Source: Eutrophovita brisbanensis
GTDB lineage: Bacteria; Pseudomonadota; Gammaproteobacteria; Burkholderiales; Eutrophovitaceae
Direction: 5' to 3'
Length of the DNA stretch: 64,000 nucleotides
NCBI GenBank assembly: GCA_038147395.1
Contig: JAYQTM010000001.1
Location: forward strand, 434,001-498,000
Shown: positions 1 through 8,785 of the stretch, one piece after another
How the letters are laid out: every line of letters begins with the position of its first letter
How positions within the stretch are numbered: position 1 is the stretch's first letter
Notes under the pieces: generated by a model
Database searches by the model: none
What the model was told of the DNA's origin: nothing
The model's input: only the letters and a program-made list of their open reading frames with translations
Translations under genes and position numbers: made by a program

Positions 1-320
1 GGAGGGTTAAATCCGAAATCACCGGTGGCGTTGATCGCGTTTTGTTCGGAGATACTGATCAGGTCTAAGATGAGTTTTATCGCTTCTTGATTCGCTCTCG
101 CTCTAAATGGATCCGATAAATTCCAAGTTGAATTTTCTCGAAAAAGCTTTAATGTAAATTCATCAGATTTTTGTACTTCTAATGTCTGGACCTCGGACTT
201 GACCAATCCGAGCACACTCTGGGGTTCTTCTTTTTTCTTATCTTCTCCAAGCAATAAATATCCGCCCAAAAGACCCAATACTGCAACCAAAATGAGGTTT
301 AGGATCAGTCTTGATCTCAT
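1..320 (-). CDS. DUF4340 domain protein, N-terminal part (cut by window edge)
   Basis: Reading the minus strand from an ATG at 320 gives about 106 residues with no stop before the window edge: a short basic start (MRSRLILN), one membrane segment (about residues 5-24), then a soluble domain with a typical start SVLGLVKSEVQTLEVQK. The ATG overlaps the stop of the upstream GldG-like gene by four bases (ATGA), so the two are translationally coupled. In many Gram-negatives a DUF4340 protein closes a GldA/F/G-type ABC operon, which fits; its biochemical role is not known. The family assignment rests on context and the short sequence. Confidence 0.65.
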   Translation of the reverse strand, partial: MRSRLILNLILVAVLGLLGGYLLLGEDKKKEEPQSVLGLVKSEVQTLEVQKSDEFTLKLFRENSTWNLSDPFRARANQEAIKLILDLISISEQNAINATGDFGFNP

Positions 321-1660
321 GCTTGCCGTCGCCTCCACCAGATAATTACTCCAGCAAGCAGCAATCCAAGTGGCAATACGAATAGAAACCCTGAAACGAT
401 GAGTGACACCGCAATTGGAGGGAGGTTGAGGGTCATGTCCATTCTAATTTTTGGCTCTATGGATATTAGCGAATCGTCGCCTGAAATCCAATTAACTATG
501 TTGGATACGAGGTCTGCGTTTCCCAGTGAAGCTAAGTACTCGTTTGAAAATGCTCGTCCAGATCCGACGACGACCACCCTCTGGCGCTTCTCGCCTATCT
601 CTCTCTCTAAGGCGGCAGCGATGATCGCGGGTCCTTTGATATCACGCGCTTCATCATAAGTCGCGTTTTTTACGCCCTCGGTCTCAATCCATCCATCAGG
701 AGCAACTTCGACTAAGGGGGTAAAGCTGAAACTTCCGCTTCCCTTATCGAGTATGCCACGGGAGTAAGGGAAAACCGTATTGACACTCATCGGTTTGGTG
801 ATGGCGTGATCGCCATATGATTGTGCCAACGCAAAAGATGCAGGCAATCTTTGGACTCGCGCACTGGGGTCCATGACGATGCCTTCAGGGAGTTTAATGC
901 CCAGGTAGTCAGCGATCTGGTCAAGCCCGCCGGTTGAGTTATGGTCTACGAGCCATAACATGTTAAGGCCATTATCCAAGTGCCTTTGAACGCGTTTTAC
1001 TTCTCCGGGCAAAAGTGCCACGGTCGGCGCGGATATAATCAGAGCCGATTCATTAGGGTCGATATCATCTCCGGAAGCGAAGTTCAGTACATCAAGCTTA
1101 AAGCCTTTGTTTGAGAGTTTTTTGGCAAGGTCGCTGAGGTCTTTGCCCCCTTGTCTGGCGAAATCTCCCTCACCGTGTCCGGTAAGTGCGGTGACTGAGC
1201 GTTGACTCGTTCTCATTAAGCGCATCAGTAAGTTGGTTAGATCTTGCTCGTTGAGCGATTTGAGCCTATCGCTTCTTCCTCCTAAGCTGATGATGAGTTC
1301 GCCGTTAACTGATACACCAGCTTGCTTGGCGGCAAAAGGGTCCTCTCTTGGATCTATAAACCTAATCTGAATATCAGATTTCTCAAGTTGATACGGCGTT
1401 AAAAAATCGATGATTGGTTGCCGAAGGTCACCGTCAGCGTCAGTTGTGACAAATGCTGATATCGATATTGGTCCTTGAATCTTTTGCAGAATATCTAAGG
1501 TCTCAGAAGATAGCGTATTACGCTGACTGTATGTCATGTCCCATCGCATATTGCTTTTTTCAGCGGCGATTAAAAGTACGGTAGCGATACCTAAAATGAG
1601 GGCGACAAACAGTCCGTTTTGTATTAACAGTTGAAGGCGAAACCTGGCTGTAATTTTCAT
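317..1660 (-). CDS. GldG-like ABC transporter auxiliary protein
   Basis: A 447-residue protein anchored by one N-terminal membrane helix (about residues 14-32) and one C-terminal helix (about 415-440) that ends in a basic WWRRRQA tail, with a large periplasmic domain between them. This layout, and a WDMTYSQRNTLS-like segment just after the first helix, match the GldG / ABC_transp_aux family that partners ABC-2 permeases. The start overlaps the end of the permease gene by four bases (TCAT at 1657-1660). The substrate is unknown; in Bacteroidetes homologues serve gliding, but outside that group the role is unproven. Confidence 0.85.
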   Translation of the reverse strand: MKITARFRLQLLIQNGLFVALILGIATVLLIAAEKSNMRWDMTYSQRNTLSSETLDILQKIQGPISISAFVTTDADGDLRQPIIDFLTPYQLEKSDIQIRFIDPREDPFAAKQAGVSVNGELIISLGGRSDRLKSLNEQDLTNLLMRLMRTSQRSVTALTGHGEGDFARQGGKDLSDLAKKLSNKGFKLDVLNFASGDDIDPNESALIISAPTVALLPGEVKRVQRHLDNGLNMLWLVDHNSTGGLDQIADYLGIKLPEGIVMDPSARVQRLPASFALAQSYGDHAITKPMSVNTVFPYSRGILDKGSGSFSFTPLVEVAPDGWIETEGVKNATYDEARDIKGPAIIAAALEREIGEKRQRVVVVGSGRAFSNEYLASLGNADLVSNIVNWISGDDSLISIEPKIRMDMTLNLPPIAVSLIVSGFLFVLPLGLLLAGVIIWWRRRQA

Positions 1661-2400
1661 GCGCTTAGTCGCTCCGAATCTAATTTTCTAATAGAAAGTC
1701 CTATGAATACGGCCGTTGATATAACGAAAAACATAACGTCAGCAAGAGCGATGTACCCATCCATGAAGCCTTCGAAGCGTTTCAATATAGACACGAAATT
1801 AAGCCAACTGTCGGGATTTGATGCCGCAAGTCCAATAACCCAAAATCCAAGAAAAACAGCAAGAGTAAGAACAGCTGCGACGACTGGGTGGTTGGTGAGG
1901 CATGAGATAAAGATTCCGATTGCGGAAAACGTCATCCCCAACAGGAGAAGGCCCAGTAGGTTCGTGACGACAAGACCGATATCGATTGAACCTCCGGCGA
2001 GGAGTGAGAACGCCATCAGTGTAATTAATCCCAGAATGAAACCTAAGAAAAAAACCATCGCAATGAATTTGCCAACGATAATCTGTGTCATTGATATCGG
2101 CGCAGAAACGAGCATCGCCATCGTTTGATTTCTTTTCTCCTCGGATATCAGCCGCATGGTTAATAATGGAATGGACATGAGCAATACCATTTGTGCGGCG
2201 CCAAACATGGGTACAACTGCCAACTCCGTTAGGCCTGGTGCCTCAGGAGTTCTTGCGAGTTGCGCTTGAACGATCATAAACGTGTTGACTTGGTCGAGAA
2301 AAATGTTCGCTAGAAAGCCTTGCACAAAGGCGAGAACGACCCAAGCCAAGGGGGACGCGAACATAGATTTGAGTTCTTTGTAGGCTATTGTAAAAATCAT
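1657..2400 (-). CDS. ABC-2 type permease (GldF-like)
   Basis: A 247-residue polytopic inner-membrane protein with about six hydrophobic segments and the opening MIFTIAYKELKSMFASPLAW, characteristic of ABC-2 exporter permeases whose N-terminus begins with an amphipathic 'KELK-F' coupling helix. It lies 8 bases downstream of the ATPase gene and overlaps the GldG-like gene, so the three are one transcription unit. It is predicted to form the membrane channel of an exporter with the ATPase at 2409-3371. The substrate cannot be read from the sequence. Confidence 0.88.
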   Translation of the reverse strand: MIFTIAYKELKSMFASPLAWVVLAFVQGFLANIFLDQVNTFMIVQAQLARTPEAPGLTELAVVPMFGAAQMVLLMSIPLLTMRLISEEKRNQTMAMLVSAPISMTQIIVGKFIAMVFFLGFILGLITLMAFSLLAGGSIDIGLVVTNLLGLLLLGMTFSAIGIFISCLTNHPVVAAVLTLAVFLGFWVIGLAASNPDSWLNFVSILKRFEGFMDGYIALADVMFFVISTAVFIGLSIRKLDSERLSA

Positions 2401-2408
2401 TGTCTTAT

Positions 2409-3371
2409 TCAGCCGTTATCGTTATTGGTGACATCATTTTCGTTTGTCAGCTCGACAAACACCTCTTCCACGCTTGCTTGAGCGCCGACTAACTCGTACA
2501 GTCCCCAACCGTTTTTAACGCTAAGCTCAACAATTTGGTCAGTCGGATCTTGTCCAGACTCCAAGCCAGACACACGAAAAACGCCATCGCGGACAGGCGT
2601 TATTTTCGATCCAGATATGACTGAGCTCAGCAAACTCTCGGTCGGCGGAGTTCGGAATGAGACTTGGACCGATTTGCCCCCTCTGAATTGGCGTAATCCT
2701 TCGATTGCATCATTAAACACGACACTACCCTTGTGTAAAATTTGTACGCGGTCACAGATAGCTTCAACCTCCGGCAGTATGTGTGTTGACAAGATTACGC
2801 TATGCGCTTTGCCTAAATTTTTTATCAGTGACCGAATCTCGATAATTTGATTCGGGTCGAGTCCAACCGTAGGTTCGTCAAGAATCACAACCTCCGGCTC
2901 ATGAATAATTGCTTGCGCGATCCCAACACGTTGTTGGTAGCCCTTGGATAGTGATCCAACTAAACGCTTACTCATTTGCATGAGTCCGGTTTTTTCCTTG
3001 GCAGCAGTGACGGATTTTTCGATTGTTCGCTTTGGAACTCGATGAAGTTTTGCGGCAAGTCGTAAATATTCATCAACTCGAAGTTCTTTGTACACCGGAG
3101 GAATCTCCGGAAGGTAGCCTAGTCTCCTCTTTGCCTCGAGCGGCTTATCGATTAAATCGATGCCACAGATATGAACTGAACCCTCGGTTGGAGCTAGGTT
3201 TCCGGTTATCATTTTCATGGTTGTTGATTTGCCAGCTCCATTGGGACCCAACAGCCCTAAGATTTCTCCTTTCTTCAAATTGATGGATACGTCCTTTGCG
3301 GCAACATTAGGTCCGTAAAGTCTGGTCAAATTTGACGCGATAAGGGTATTCGTTGAGTTGGTTGTATCCAT
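2409..3371 (-). CDS. ABC transporter ATP-binding protein (GldA-like)
   Basis: A 320-residue ATPase with Walker A GPNGAGKST (residues 42-50), an ABC signature LSKGYQQR, Walker B VVILDEPTVGLDP and a switch histidine in LSTHILPE. An additional C-terminal domain of about 90 residues follows the nucleotide-binding domain, usual for ABC-2 exporters. It is the first gene of the minus-strand cluster, divergent from the TPR gene at 3601 across a 229-base gap. It is predicted to power export through the adjacent permease. Confidence 0.9.
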   Translation of the reverse strand: MDTTNSTNTLIASNLTRLYGPNVAAKDVSINLKKGEILGLLGPNGAGKSTTMKMITGNLAPTEGSVHICGIDLIDKPLEAKRRLGYLPEIPPVYKELRVDEYLRLAAKLHRVPKRTIEKSVTAAKEKTGLMQMSKRLVGSLSKGYQQRVGIAQAIIHEPEVVILDEPTVGLDPNQIIEIRSLIKNLGKAHSVILSTHILPEVEAICDRVQILHKGSVVFNDAIEGLRQFRGGKSVQVSFRTPPTESLLSSVISGSKITPVRDGVFRVSGLESGQDPTDQIVELSVKNGWGLYELVGAQASVEEVFVELTNENDVTNNDNG

Positions 3372-3600
3372 CAGAGTAACTGCGCGAAGCTAAGGTTTAG
3401 TTATGAGAGTTCTTGCTTTTTAGGGTTGAACGCTCTTTAATGAGGCGAGAACCCGCATTCGACTATATTTTTGCAAGGTAATATACCTAAAATAACATTT
3501 CTTTGAATCACCCATTGGTAATAGGTGGTTACGAACCATTTGAATTTTTTGAAGATTAGTCGCTCATAGTTTCTTAAACAATAAACATTTCCCTCAGGCT
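3372..3600. promoter_or_regulatory. Divergent intergenic region with two short inverted repeats
   Basis: This 229-base AT-rich gap separates the minus-strand ABC operon from the plus-strand TPR-lolB-ispE operon and must hold both promoters. I see two small palindromes, AGGTA-ATA-TACCT (3476-3488) and CACCcATT-ggt-AATaGGTG (3509-3527), which could be operators. No strong sigma-70 box pair stands out, so promoter positions are not assigned. Confidence 0.4.
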
Positions 3601-5385
3601 ATGAAAAATCTTCAAATTCTAAGATCCGTCGCACTCAAGCTCAGCGTACTCGTACTCAGTTTAGGGATCGGCTATCACGGTCATGCGCAGAACGTCGATC
3701 ACGCTTGTTGTACCCAAACACGTTTGCTGGCCCAGTCGGAAGATGAGCGAGTGACGCCAGGCCGTAATTCGTCAGATATGGCAGCACAAACCGAGGAGGT
3801 TTTTCGAGCTGATCTCATGTATAAGTTTTTAATCGGTGAGTTTGCAAAACACAACCAACTGCATGATCTATCTGCTCAGGCTTTTGCAGAGTTGTTACGA
3901 AGTTACGAGTCGCCGTTATTTGCGGAGATGGCGGCTGAGGCTGCCAACGTCGCGCGAAGAGTCGACCTGGCTCGACAAGCCGCTGAGGTATGGTATCGCC
4001 TGGAGCCTGAGTCTGTGAAGGCGAAATTTGTATACCTCACAGTGATGCTGAGGAACAATCAATTTGAGATTGCGCAGCCCATTGTGAGCGAGTTCTTTTC
4101 TAGTGTGGAGGGGGATCCTGATAAAAAATTGCAATACGTGCATGATTTGGTTGGTGCTGCAACCGACCGCATTTTGGCGTTCGATTTTTATGAGGAAGTG
4201 ACTGCGAGTGTTCCTGATTCGTACTTGAAGAAAGTCTTGCTTGGCCAACTTGCTTGGCGGGCTGGTCTAACGAAATCGGCGATTAAGTACGCGGACGATG
4301 CGATACTCATCGACGCGTCATCCGAGCAAGCTGTGTTGCTGAAAGCATCCGCATTACGTCAGCTCGATGTGGGCCAATCGATTGATTTTTTGACGTCCTA
4401 TCTCGATTCACACCCTGACGCTGGCAGTATCAGAGCCAGTGCCGTAGGTGACCTACTGAGTGAGGAAAGATATGAGGACGCGATACCTCATTTGCGTCAG
4501 TTGATTGAAGACGAGCCCGCAAACTCGAATGTTCGGTTTACGCTCGCCTTGGTTTTATACGAAGTTGGGCAATACGCCGATGCAAAGGACAGAGTTCACG
4601 TCGCGCTCTCTCTTGGTTATGAGGATAGACCAGCTGCGTATTATCAGCTCGGGTTGATTGAGGAAAAACTAGGTTCCAATGAATCTGCGATCAATTGGTT
4701 CAAGAGTGTTCCAAAAGGAGATCGATACATAGAGGCGCAAACGCAGTTAGCGAGACTCATGGCGAACCTAGAGGGTGTTGAGCCGACGATCGATTATTTG
4801 AAGCAGAAGGGAGCGGAGAATCCCGAGCATAGGATCGCGTTTATAGAGCTTCAAGGTAAGGTTTACCTAGAATCCGGCCTTATCGACCAATATTTTTCAG
4901 TTCTTGATCAAGGGTTAGAGACTTATCCCGATCATCCGAGTTTGTTGTACAGCTCTGCGATGGCGGCTGAACGTCTCGGGCGCATTGATCTTTTAGAAGA
5001 GCGGTTGTTACGCTTAATCAAAGTTCAACCCAACAATCCTCAGGCATTCAACGCTCTTGGCTACACTCTAGCGGACGTCACGGATCGATACGATGAGGCT
5101 AAGATTTTTTTGACCAGAGCGCTTGAGCTGTCTCCAGACGACCCAACAATTATTGACAGTATGGGGTGGGTTGATTTCAAGTTAAAAGACTATCAGTCGA
5201 GCCTGGGGTTATTAGAGCACGCTTATGAACTCGAGAAGCACCCAGAGATCGCTGCTCATCTGGGAGAAGTGCTTTGGGTGCTCGGTCGAGAGGACGACGC
5301 AAAGTCCATTTGGTCGGATGCCGTAATGAAACATCCTTCCAATGACGTCTTATTGGAGACGCTAAAACGACATGGCGTGGATTAG
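3601..5385 (+). CDS. Secreted tetratricopeptide-repeat protein
   Basis: A 594-residue protein with an N-terminal signal sequence (basic MKNLQILR, hydrophobic core about residues 10-24, then GHAQ) followed by many degenerate TPR units; the clearest run at about residues 470-590, for example NPQAFNALGYTLADVTDRY and DPTIIDSMGWVDFKLKDY. Proteins of this type sit directly upstream of lolB in many betaproteobacteria and are thought to be periplasmic or outer-membrane-associated scaffolds, but I know of no assigned function. Its end overlaps lolB by 14 bases. Confidence 0.85.
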   Translation: MKNLQILRSVALKLSVLVLSLGIGYHGHAQNVDHACCTQTRLLAQSEDERVTPGRNSSDMAAQTEEVFRADLMYKFLIGEFAKHNQLHDLSAQAFAELLRSYESPLFAEMAAEAANVARRVDLARQAAEVWYRLEPESVKAKFVYLTVMLRNNQFEIAQPIVSEFFSSVEGDPDKKLQYVHDLVGAATDRILAFDFYEEVTASVPDSYLKKVLLGQLAWRAGLTKSAIKYADDAILIDASSEQAVLLKASALRQLDVGQSIDFLTSYLDSHPDAGSIRASAVGDLLSEERYEDAIPHLRQLIEDEPANSNVRFTLALVLYEVGQYADAKDRVHVALSLGYEDRPAAYYQLGLIEEKLGSNESAINWFKSVPKGDRYIEAQTQLARLMANLEGVEPTIDYLKQKGAENPEHRIAFIELQGKVYLESGLIDQYFSVLDQGLETYPDHPSLLYSSAMAAERLGRIDLLEERLLRLIKVQPNNPQAFNALGYTLADVTDRYDEAKIFLTRALELSPDDPTIIDSMGWVDFKLKDYQSSLGLLEHAYELEKHPEIAAHLGEVLWVLGREDDAKSIWSDAVMKHPSNDVLLETLKRHGVD

Positions 5386-5947
5386 GCTAGTAACGGTCCT
5401 TTTCGTTTGTGCATTATTTACCGGCTGTAGCACGCTAGAGCGATTTCGGCACTCATCCTCTGATGCAGTTGATGCTGAATTTGAGATCTCCGGGCGTTTG
5501 GCGGTTAAATTCAATGAGCAGGGTTCTTCAGCCAAAATCAAGTGGGTCCACCGAAATGAGGTCGATACAGTCGATGTACTTACTCCCGTTGGATCAATTA
5601 TCGCGGTCATTTTGGTATCTCCTCGATCGGGTGCTGTGCTCGAGACTCCAGACAAAATATATGAGGCGACTTCGGCAGAGGCTTTGACACGCGAGGTGCT
5701 GGGGTGGAGTTTTCCGCTTGAGGGACTGAAGTACTGGGCAAGAGGTCTGATTGATCCCAAATCGCGGATTGCCCGTATTTCGCCGCGTGACAAGCAAGGC
5801 AGGCTCACATATTTAGAACAAAGTGGGTGGAAAATAACCTATGAGAAGTATCAAGAAAACTCAGCATTACCACGAGTCATGCGACTTAGCTACGATGACC
5901 TTAAACTCAAATTCGTAGTCGATACCTGGTCCAGAATTGATTCGTAA
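5372..5947 (+). CDS. lolB: Outer-membrane lipoprotein insertion factor LolB
   Basis: LolB accepts lipoproteins from the periplasmic carrier LolA and inserts them into the outer membrane. The 191-residue product has a lipoprotein signal ending in LFTGC (lipidated Cys at about residue 19), followed by the family's SGRLAVKFNEQGSSAKIKW strand and a central SPLGWSF-like loop (EVLGWSFPLEGLKYWARG). The length suits the family. It overlaps the TPR gene by 14 bases and shares one base with ispE (TAATG at 5945-5949), so the three are co-translated. Confidence 0.92.
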   Translation: MAWIRLVTVLFVCALFTGCSTLERFRHSSSDAVDAEFEISGRLAVKFNEQGSSAKIKWVHRNEVDTVDVLTPVGSIIAVILVSPRSGAVLETPDKIYEATSAEALTREVLGWSFPLEGLKYWARGLIDPKSRIARISPRDKQGRLTYLEQSGWKITYEKYQENSALPRVMRLSYDDLKLKFVVDTWSRIDS

Positions 5948-6786
5948 TGGAGAAGGCAGGATTTACATATTATCCGGCACCCGGGAAGATTAATTTATTT
6001 CTCAAAGTGATTGGAAAGCTCCCTAACGGTTACCATTCGATCCAAACGGTTTTCCAGTTCATTAATTTAGAGGACTTAATCGGAATACGCCGGACAAACG
6101 CCCCACAGGTTAAGCGCGTGTCCAAGCATGCTTGGCCTGAAAGCCACGATCTTGTGGTCAAGGCGGCGAAATTATTACGCGATTCCTTTGGAGTGACCGA
6201 AGGGGTTGAAATTGATGTCGTCAAGCGCATTCCCGATGGTGCGGGTTTTGGAGGCGGCAGTTCGGACGCCGCCACGGTTTTACTCGTGCTTAATAAAAGA
6301 TGGGAGTTAAATTTATCGCGCGATCGTTTAATCCAGCTTGCGAGCGTTTTGGGGGCAGATGTGCCGGTATTTATTGGTGGTAAAGCAGCCTTTGCTGAGG
6401 GAATTGGCGACCAATTGACGCCCGTTCAGCCGGACGAGTGTTGGTATTTGCTGATATATCCCCGCTGCAGGGTATCTACAAAAGACATCTTCTGTGATCC
6501 AGAATTGACACGGAATTCCAAACCGATCAAAATATCGGCCTTTTCGTCTTTCTCGGGTCAAAATGATCTTCAAAAGACGGTGTGTCGATTGCACGAGGAG
6601 GTGGGGGCTGCGCTTGATTGGGCGAATCGCCATGGAGCAGCGGCGATGTCGGGCTCAGGTTCGGGCGTTTTTTGTCCCTTCCCTGATGAGTTCTCCGCCA
6701 GGGCCGTACTTGCTGAGTTGCCTAATAAGTGGCTTGGTTTTGTGGCAAAGGGCTTCAATCGACATCCATTGATGAGTTGCTTGTAA
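5947..6786 (+). CDS. ispE: 4-diphosphocytidyl-2-C-methyl-D-erythritol kinase
   Basis: IspE phosphorylates CDP-methylerythritol in the non-mevalonate (MEP) isoprenoid pathway. The 279-residue product has the GHMP-kinase start APGKINLFLKVIGKLPNGYH (about residues 11-30), the glycine-rich ATP loop IPDGAGFGGGSSDAA (about 97-111) and the C-terminal GSGSGVF motif. It follows lolB with a one-base overlap and precedes tRNA-Gln, the arrangement standard in betaproteobacteria. Confidence 0.95.
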   Translation: MEKAGFTYYPAPGKINLFLKVIGKLPNGYHSIQTVFQFINLEDLIGIRRTNAPQVKRVSKHAWPESHDLVVKAAKLLRDSFGVTEGVEIDVVKRIPDGAGFGGGSSDAATVLLVLNKRWELNLSRDRLIQLASVLGADVPVFIGGKAAFAEGIGDQLTPVQPDECWYLLIYPRCRVSTKDIFCDPELTRNSKPIKISAFSSFSGQNDLQKTVCRLHEEVGAALDWANRHGAAAMSGSGSGVFCPFPDEFSARAVLAELPNKWLGFVAKGFNRHPLMSCL

Positions 6787-6797
6787 GTTTAAGTTTT

Positions 6798-6874
6798 TGG
6801 GGAGTAGCCAAGTTGGTTAAGGCAGCGGATTTTGATTCCGCCATGCGAGGGTTCGAGTCCTTCCTCCCCAGCCA
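6798..6874 (+). tRNA. tRNA-Gln (anticodon TTG)
   Basis: A complete cloverleaf: acceptor stem TGGGGAG pairs with CTCCCCA (6864-6870), anticodon loop TTTTGAT with TTG, T loop GGTTCGAGTCC, discriminator G and an encoded CCA (6872-6874). It lies between ispE and prs as in other betaproteobacteria and is probably processed from their common transcript; no separate promoter is obvious. Confidence 0.97.
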
Positions 6875-6974
6875 GTACGATCAGTGCATGCTCAATTCAA
6901 GAGCTTGTTCTGATGTCCGATCTAGTATTGATGCCAGGGTGTTTTGGCAACCGTATCGAGGAACAGGTATTTAG

Positions 6975-7925
6975 ATGGCATACGAAAGTTTGATGGTGTT
7001 TACGGGAAATGCGAATCCCGCCCTAGCCTCAGATGTTGCCAGGCATTTGAACATACCTCTTGGTAGGGCAACTGTGGGACGATTTAGCGATGGTGAGGTG
7101 ATGGTCGAGCTGCTTGAAAATGTTCGAGGCAGAGACATATTCATACTTCAATCAGCTTGTACGCCAACGACAGAAAGTCTCATGGAAATTCTTCTCATGG
7201 CTGATGCGCTCAAGCGGTCTTCAGCGGGGAGAATTACTGCCGCGATTCCTTACCTAGGCTATGCGAGGCAGGACCGTCGCCCTCGATCTGCGAGGGTTGC
7301 GATTAGCGCAAAAGTGGTTGCCAATTGTTTACAAGCCGCTGGGGTAGATCGAGTCTTGACCATGGATTTACATGCCGACCAAATCCAAGGATTTTTCGAT
7401 ATACCGGTCGATAACGTTTACGCTGCACCTGTTTTGTTGGGTGATATTTGGAAAAGCGGTTATGAAGACCTCATTGTTGTCTCTCCAGATGTCGGTGGCG
7501 TCGTTCGCGCTAGGGCCCTCGCGAAGCGGCTTGAATCTGACCTGGCTATCATCGACAAGCGACGACCAAAACCGAACGTGGCGACTGTGATGAACATCAT
7601 AGGTGAAGTTGATGGACGCACGTGCGTCATTATGGACGATATGGTTGATACAGCGAATACGCTGTGCGAGGCTGGTGCTGCACTCAAGCGCAATGGAGCC
7701 AAGAAAGTTCTCGCTTATTGCACACATCCTGTCCTTTCTGGGAAAGCGATTGAGCGAATTGATAATTCTGAATTGGATGAGTTGGTCGTGACCGATACCA
7801 TCCCTTTGGCTGAGGCAGCGAAAGAATGTCAGAAGATTCGTCAGCTTTCGATCGCGAATTTATTCGCTGAAACGATCAGGCGGATTAGTAATGAGGATTC
7901 AGTTTCTTCGTTGTTTATAGATTAG
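6975..7925 (+). CDS. prs: Ribose-phosphate pyrophosphokinase
   Basis: Prs makes PRPP from ribose-5-phosphate and ATP, feeding purine, pyrimidine, NAD, tryptophan and histidine synthesis (the his genes are in this window). The 316-residue protein is full length and shows the class I signatures: flexible loop region YARQDRRPRSARVAISAK, the VVSPDVGGVVRARALAKRL segment and the PRPP-binding loop CVIMDDMVDTANTLCEA (about residues 217-233). It begins 100 bases after tRNA-Gln. Confidence 0.97.
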   Translation: MAYESLMVFTGNANPALASDVARHLNIPLGRATVGRFSDGEVMVELLENVRGRDIFILQSACTPTTESLMEILLMADALKRSSAGRITAAIPYLGYARQDRRPRSARVAISAKVVANCLQAAGVDRVLTMDLHADQIQGFFDIPVDNVYAAPVLLGDIWKSGYEDLIVVSPDVGGVVRARALAKRLESDLAIIDKRRPKPNVATVMNIIGEVDGRTCVIMDDMVDTANTLCEAGAALKRNGAKKVLAYCTHPVLSGKAIERIDNSELDELVVTDTIPLAEAAKECQKIRQLSIANLFAETIRRISNEDSVSSLFID

Positions 7926-8009
7926 ACGACGATTTTTTTGCTGGGTAACCAGCGTTATCTCGGGGTTGTGTTGGTCGCGATGCAACTCCTTTATGTTTGG
8001 AGAAGAGTC

Positions 8010-8705
8010 ATGTCAGATATGAAAGTAAATGCAGAAATCCGCTCTGCGCAGGGAACGGGTGCGAGCCGCCGTCTCCGTAGAGCGGGTAAAGTCCCCGGAA
8101 TTCTTTACGGCGGACACAAAGACACAGCGATGATTGAGGTGGATCACAAAGATACGCTGATGCAGCTGAAGCAAGAGGCGTTTCATGCGTCCATCTTAGA
8201 TCTGTCGCTTGGAGGAAAATCTGAGAAGGTTCTGCTTCGCGATGTACAGATGCACCCATGGAAAACAGAAATCTTACACATTGATTTTCAGCGCGTATCG
8301 GCGAAAGAAAAAATTTCGATGCGAGTGCCATTGCACTTCATTAACGAGGAAACTGCCCCAGGCGTGAAGTTAGGTGGCGGGGTTGTCATGCACATGGAGA
8401 CAGATATCGAGATATCGTGCTTGCCTGCAGATCTCCCCGAGTTTGTTGAGGTTGACTTGGCCTCATTGGAGATCGGTGAGTCGATTCATTTATCTCAGGT
8501 GAATCTCCCTGGCGGCGTAGAGTCAGTTCATCTTGCAAAGGGTGGTGAGGACTTGGGCATTGTTGCTGTACAGAAAGCTAAGGGCAGTGCAGCCGACGAT
8601 ACCGCAGCTGATTCAGACGCGAGTGACGGAGGCGAGGAAGGTGCTCCTGAATCTGGCGATTCGAACGAAGCGCCTGCTGCCGAAGGTGGGGACGCTGAAT
8701 CATAA
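8010..8705 (+). CDS. rplY: 50S ribosomal protein L25 (CTC/TL5 form)
   Basis: L25 binds 5S rRNA. The 231-residue product has an N-terminal L25 domain (about residues 1-93, with GTGASRRLRRAGKVPGILYG) and the C-terminal TL5/CTC domain (about 95-190), plus a low-complexity acidic tail rich in Asp, Glu, Ala and Ser (about 195-231). I chose ATG 8010 because GGAGAAGAG at 7999-8007 is positioned before it; an ATG at 8019 is possible. It lies between prs and pth and is followed by a strong terminator. Confidence 0.93.
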   Translation: MSDMKVNAEIRSAQGTGASRRLRRAGKVPGILYGGHKDTAMIEVDHKDTLMQLKQEAFHASILDLSLGGKSEKVLLRDVQMHPWKTEILHIDFQRVSAKEKISMRVPLHFINEETAPGVKLGGGVVMHMETDIEISCLPADLPEFVEVDLASLEIGESIHLSQVNLPGGVESVHLAKGGEDLGIVAVQKAKGSAADDTAADSDASDGGEEGAPESGDSNEAPAAEGGDAES

Positions 8706-8724
8706 TTTGTATCTTCGTACCAAC

Positions 8725-8757
8725 AGCCGAGCAAAACGATTTGCTCGGCTTTTTTTT
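8725..8757 (+). terminator. Rho-independent terminator after rplY
   Basis: Perfect 11-bp stem AGCCGAGCAAA (8725-8735) / TTTGCTCGGCT (8740-8750) with a four-base loop ACGA, followed by eight T residues. It closes the prs-rplY transcript just upstream of pth. Confidence 0.93.
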
Positions 8758-8785
8758 GTGTGACGAGTTTGGGTACAATCCCGAC

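Noticed and set aside
3916..4248. Opposite-strand open frame inside the TPR gene
   Set aside because: No recognisable motifs; antisense to a clear TPR gene whose codon pattern explains it.
8741..8785. Longer start of pth at 8741
   Set aside because: It lies inside the rplY terminator stem; the family start MRLVVGLGNPG is at 8786.
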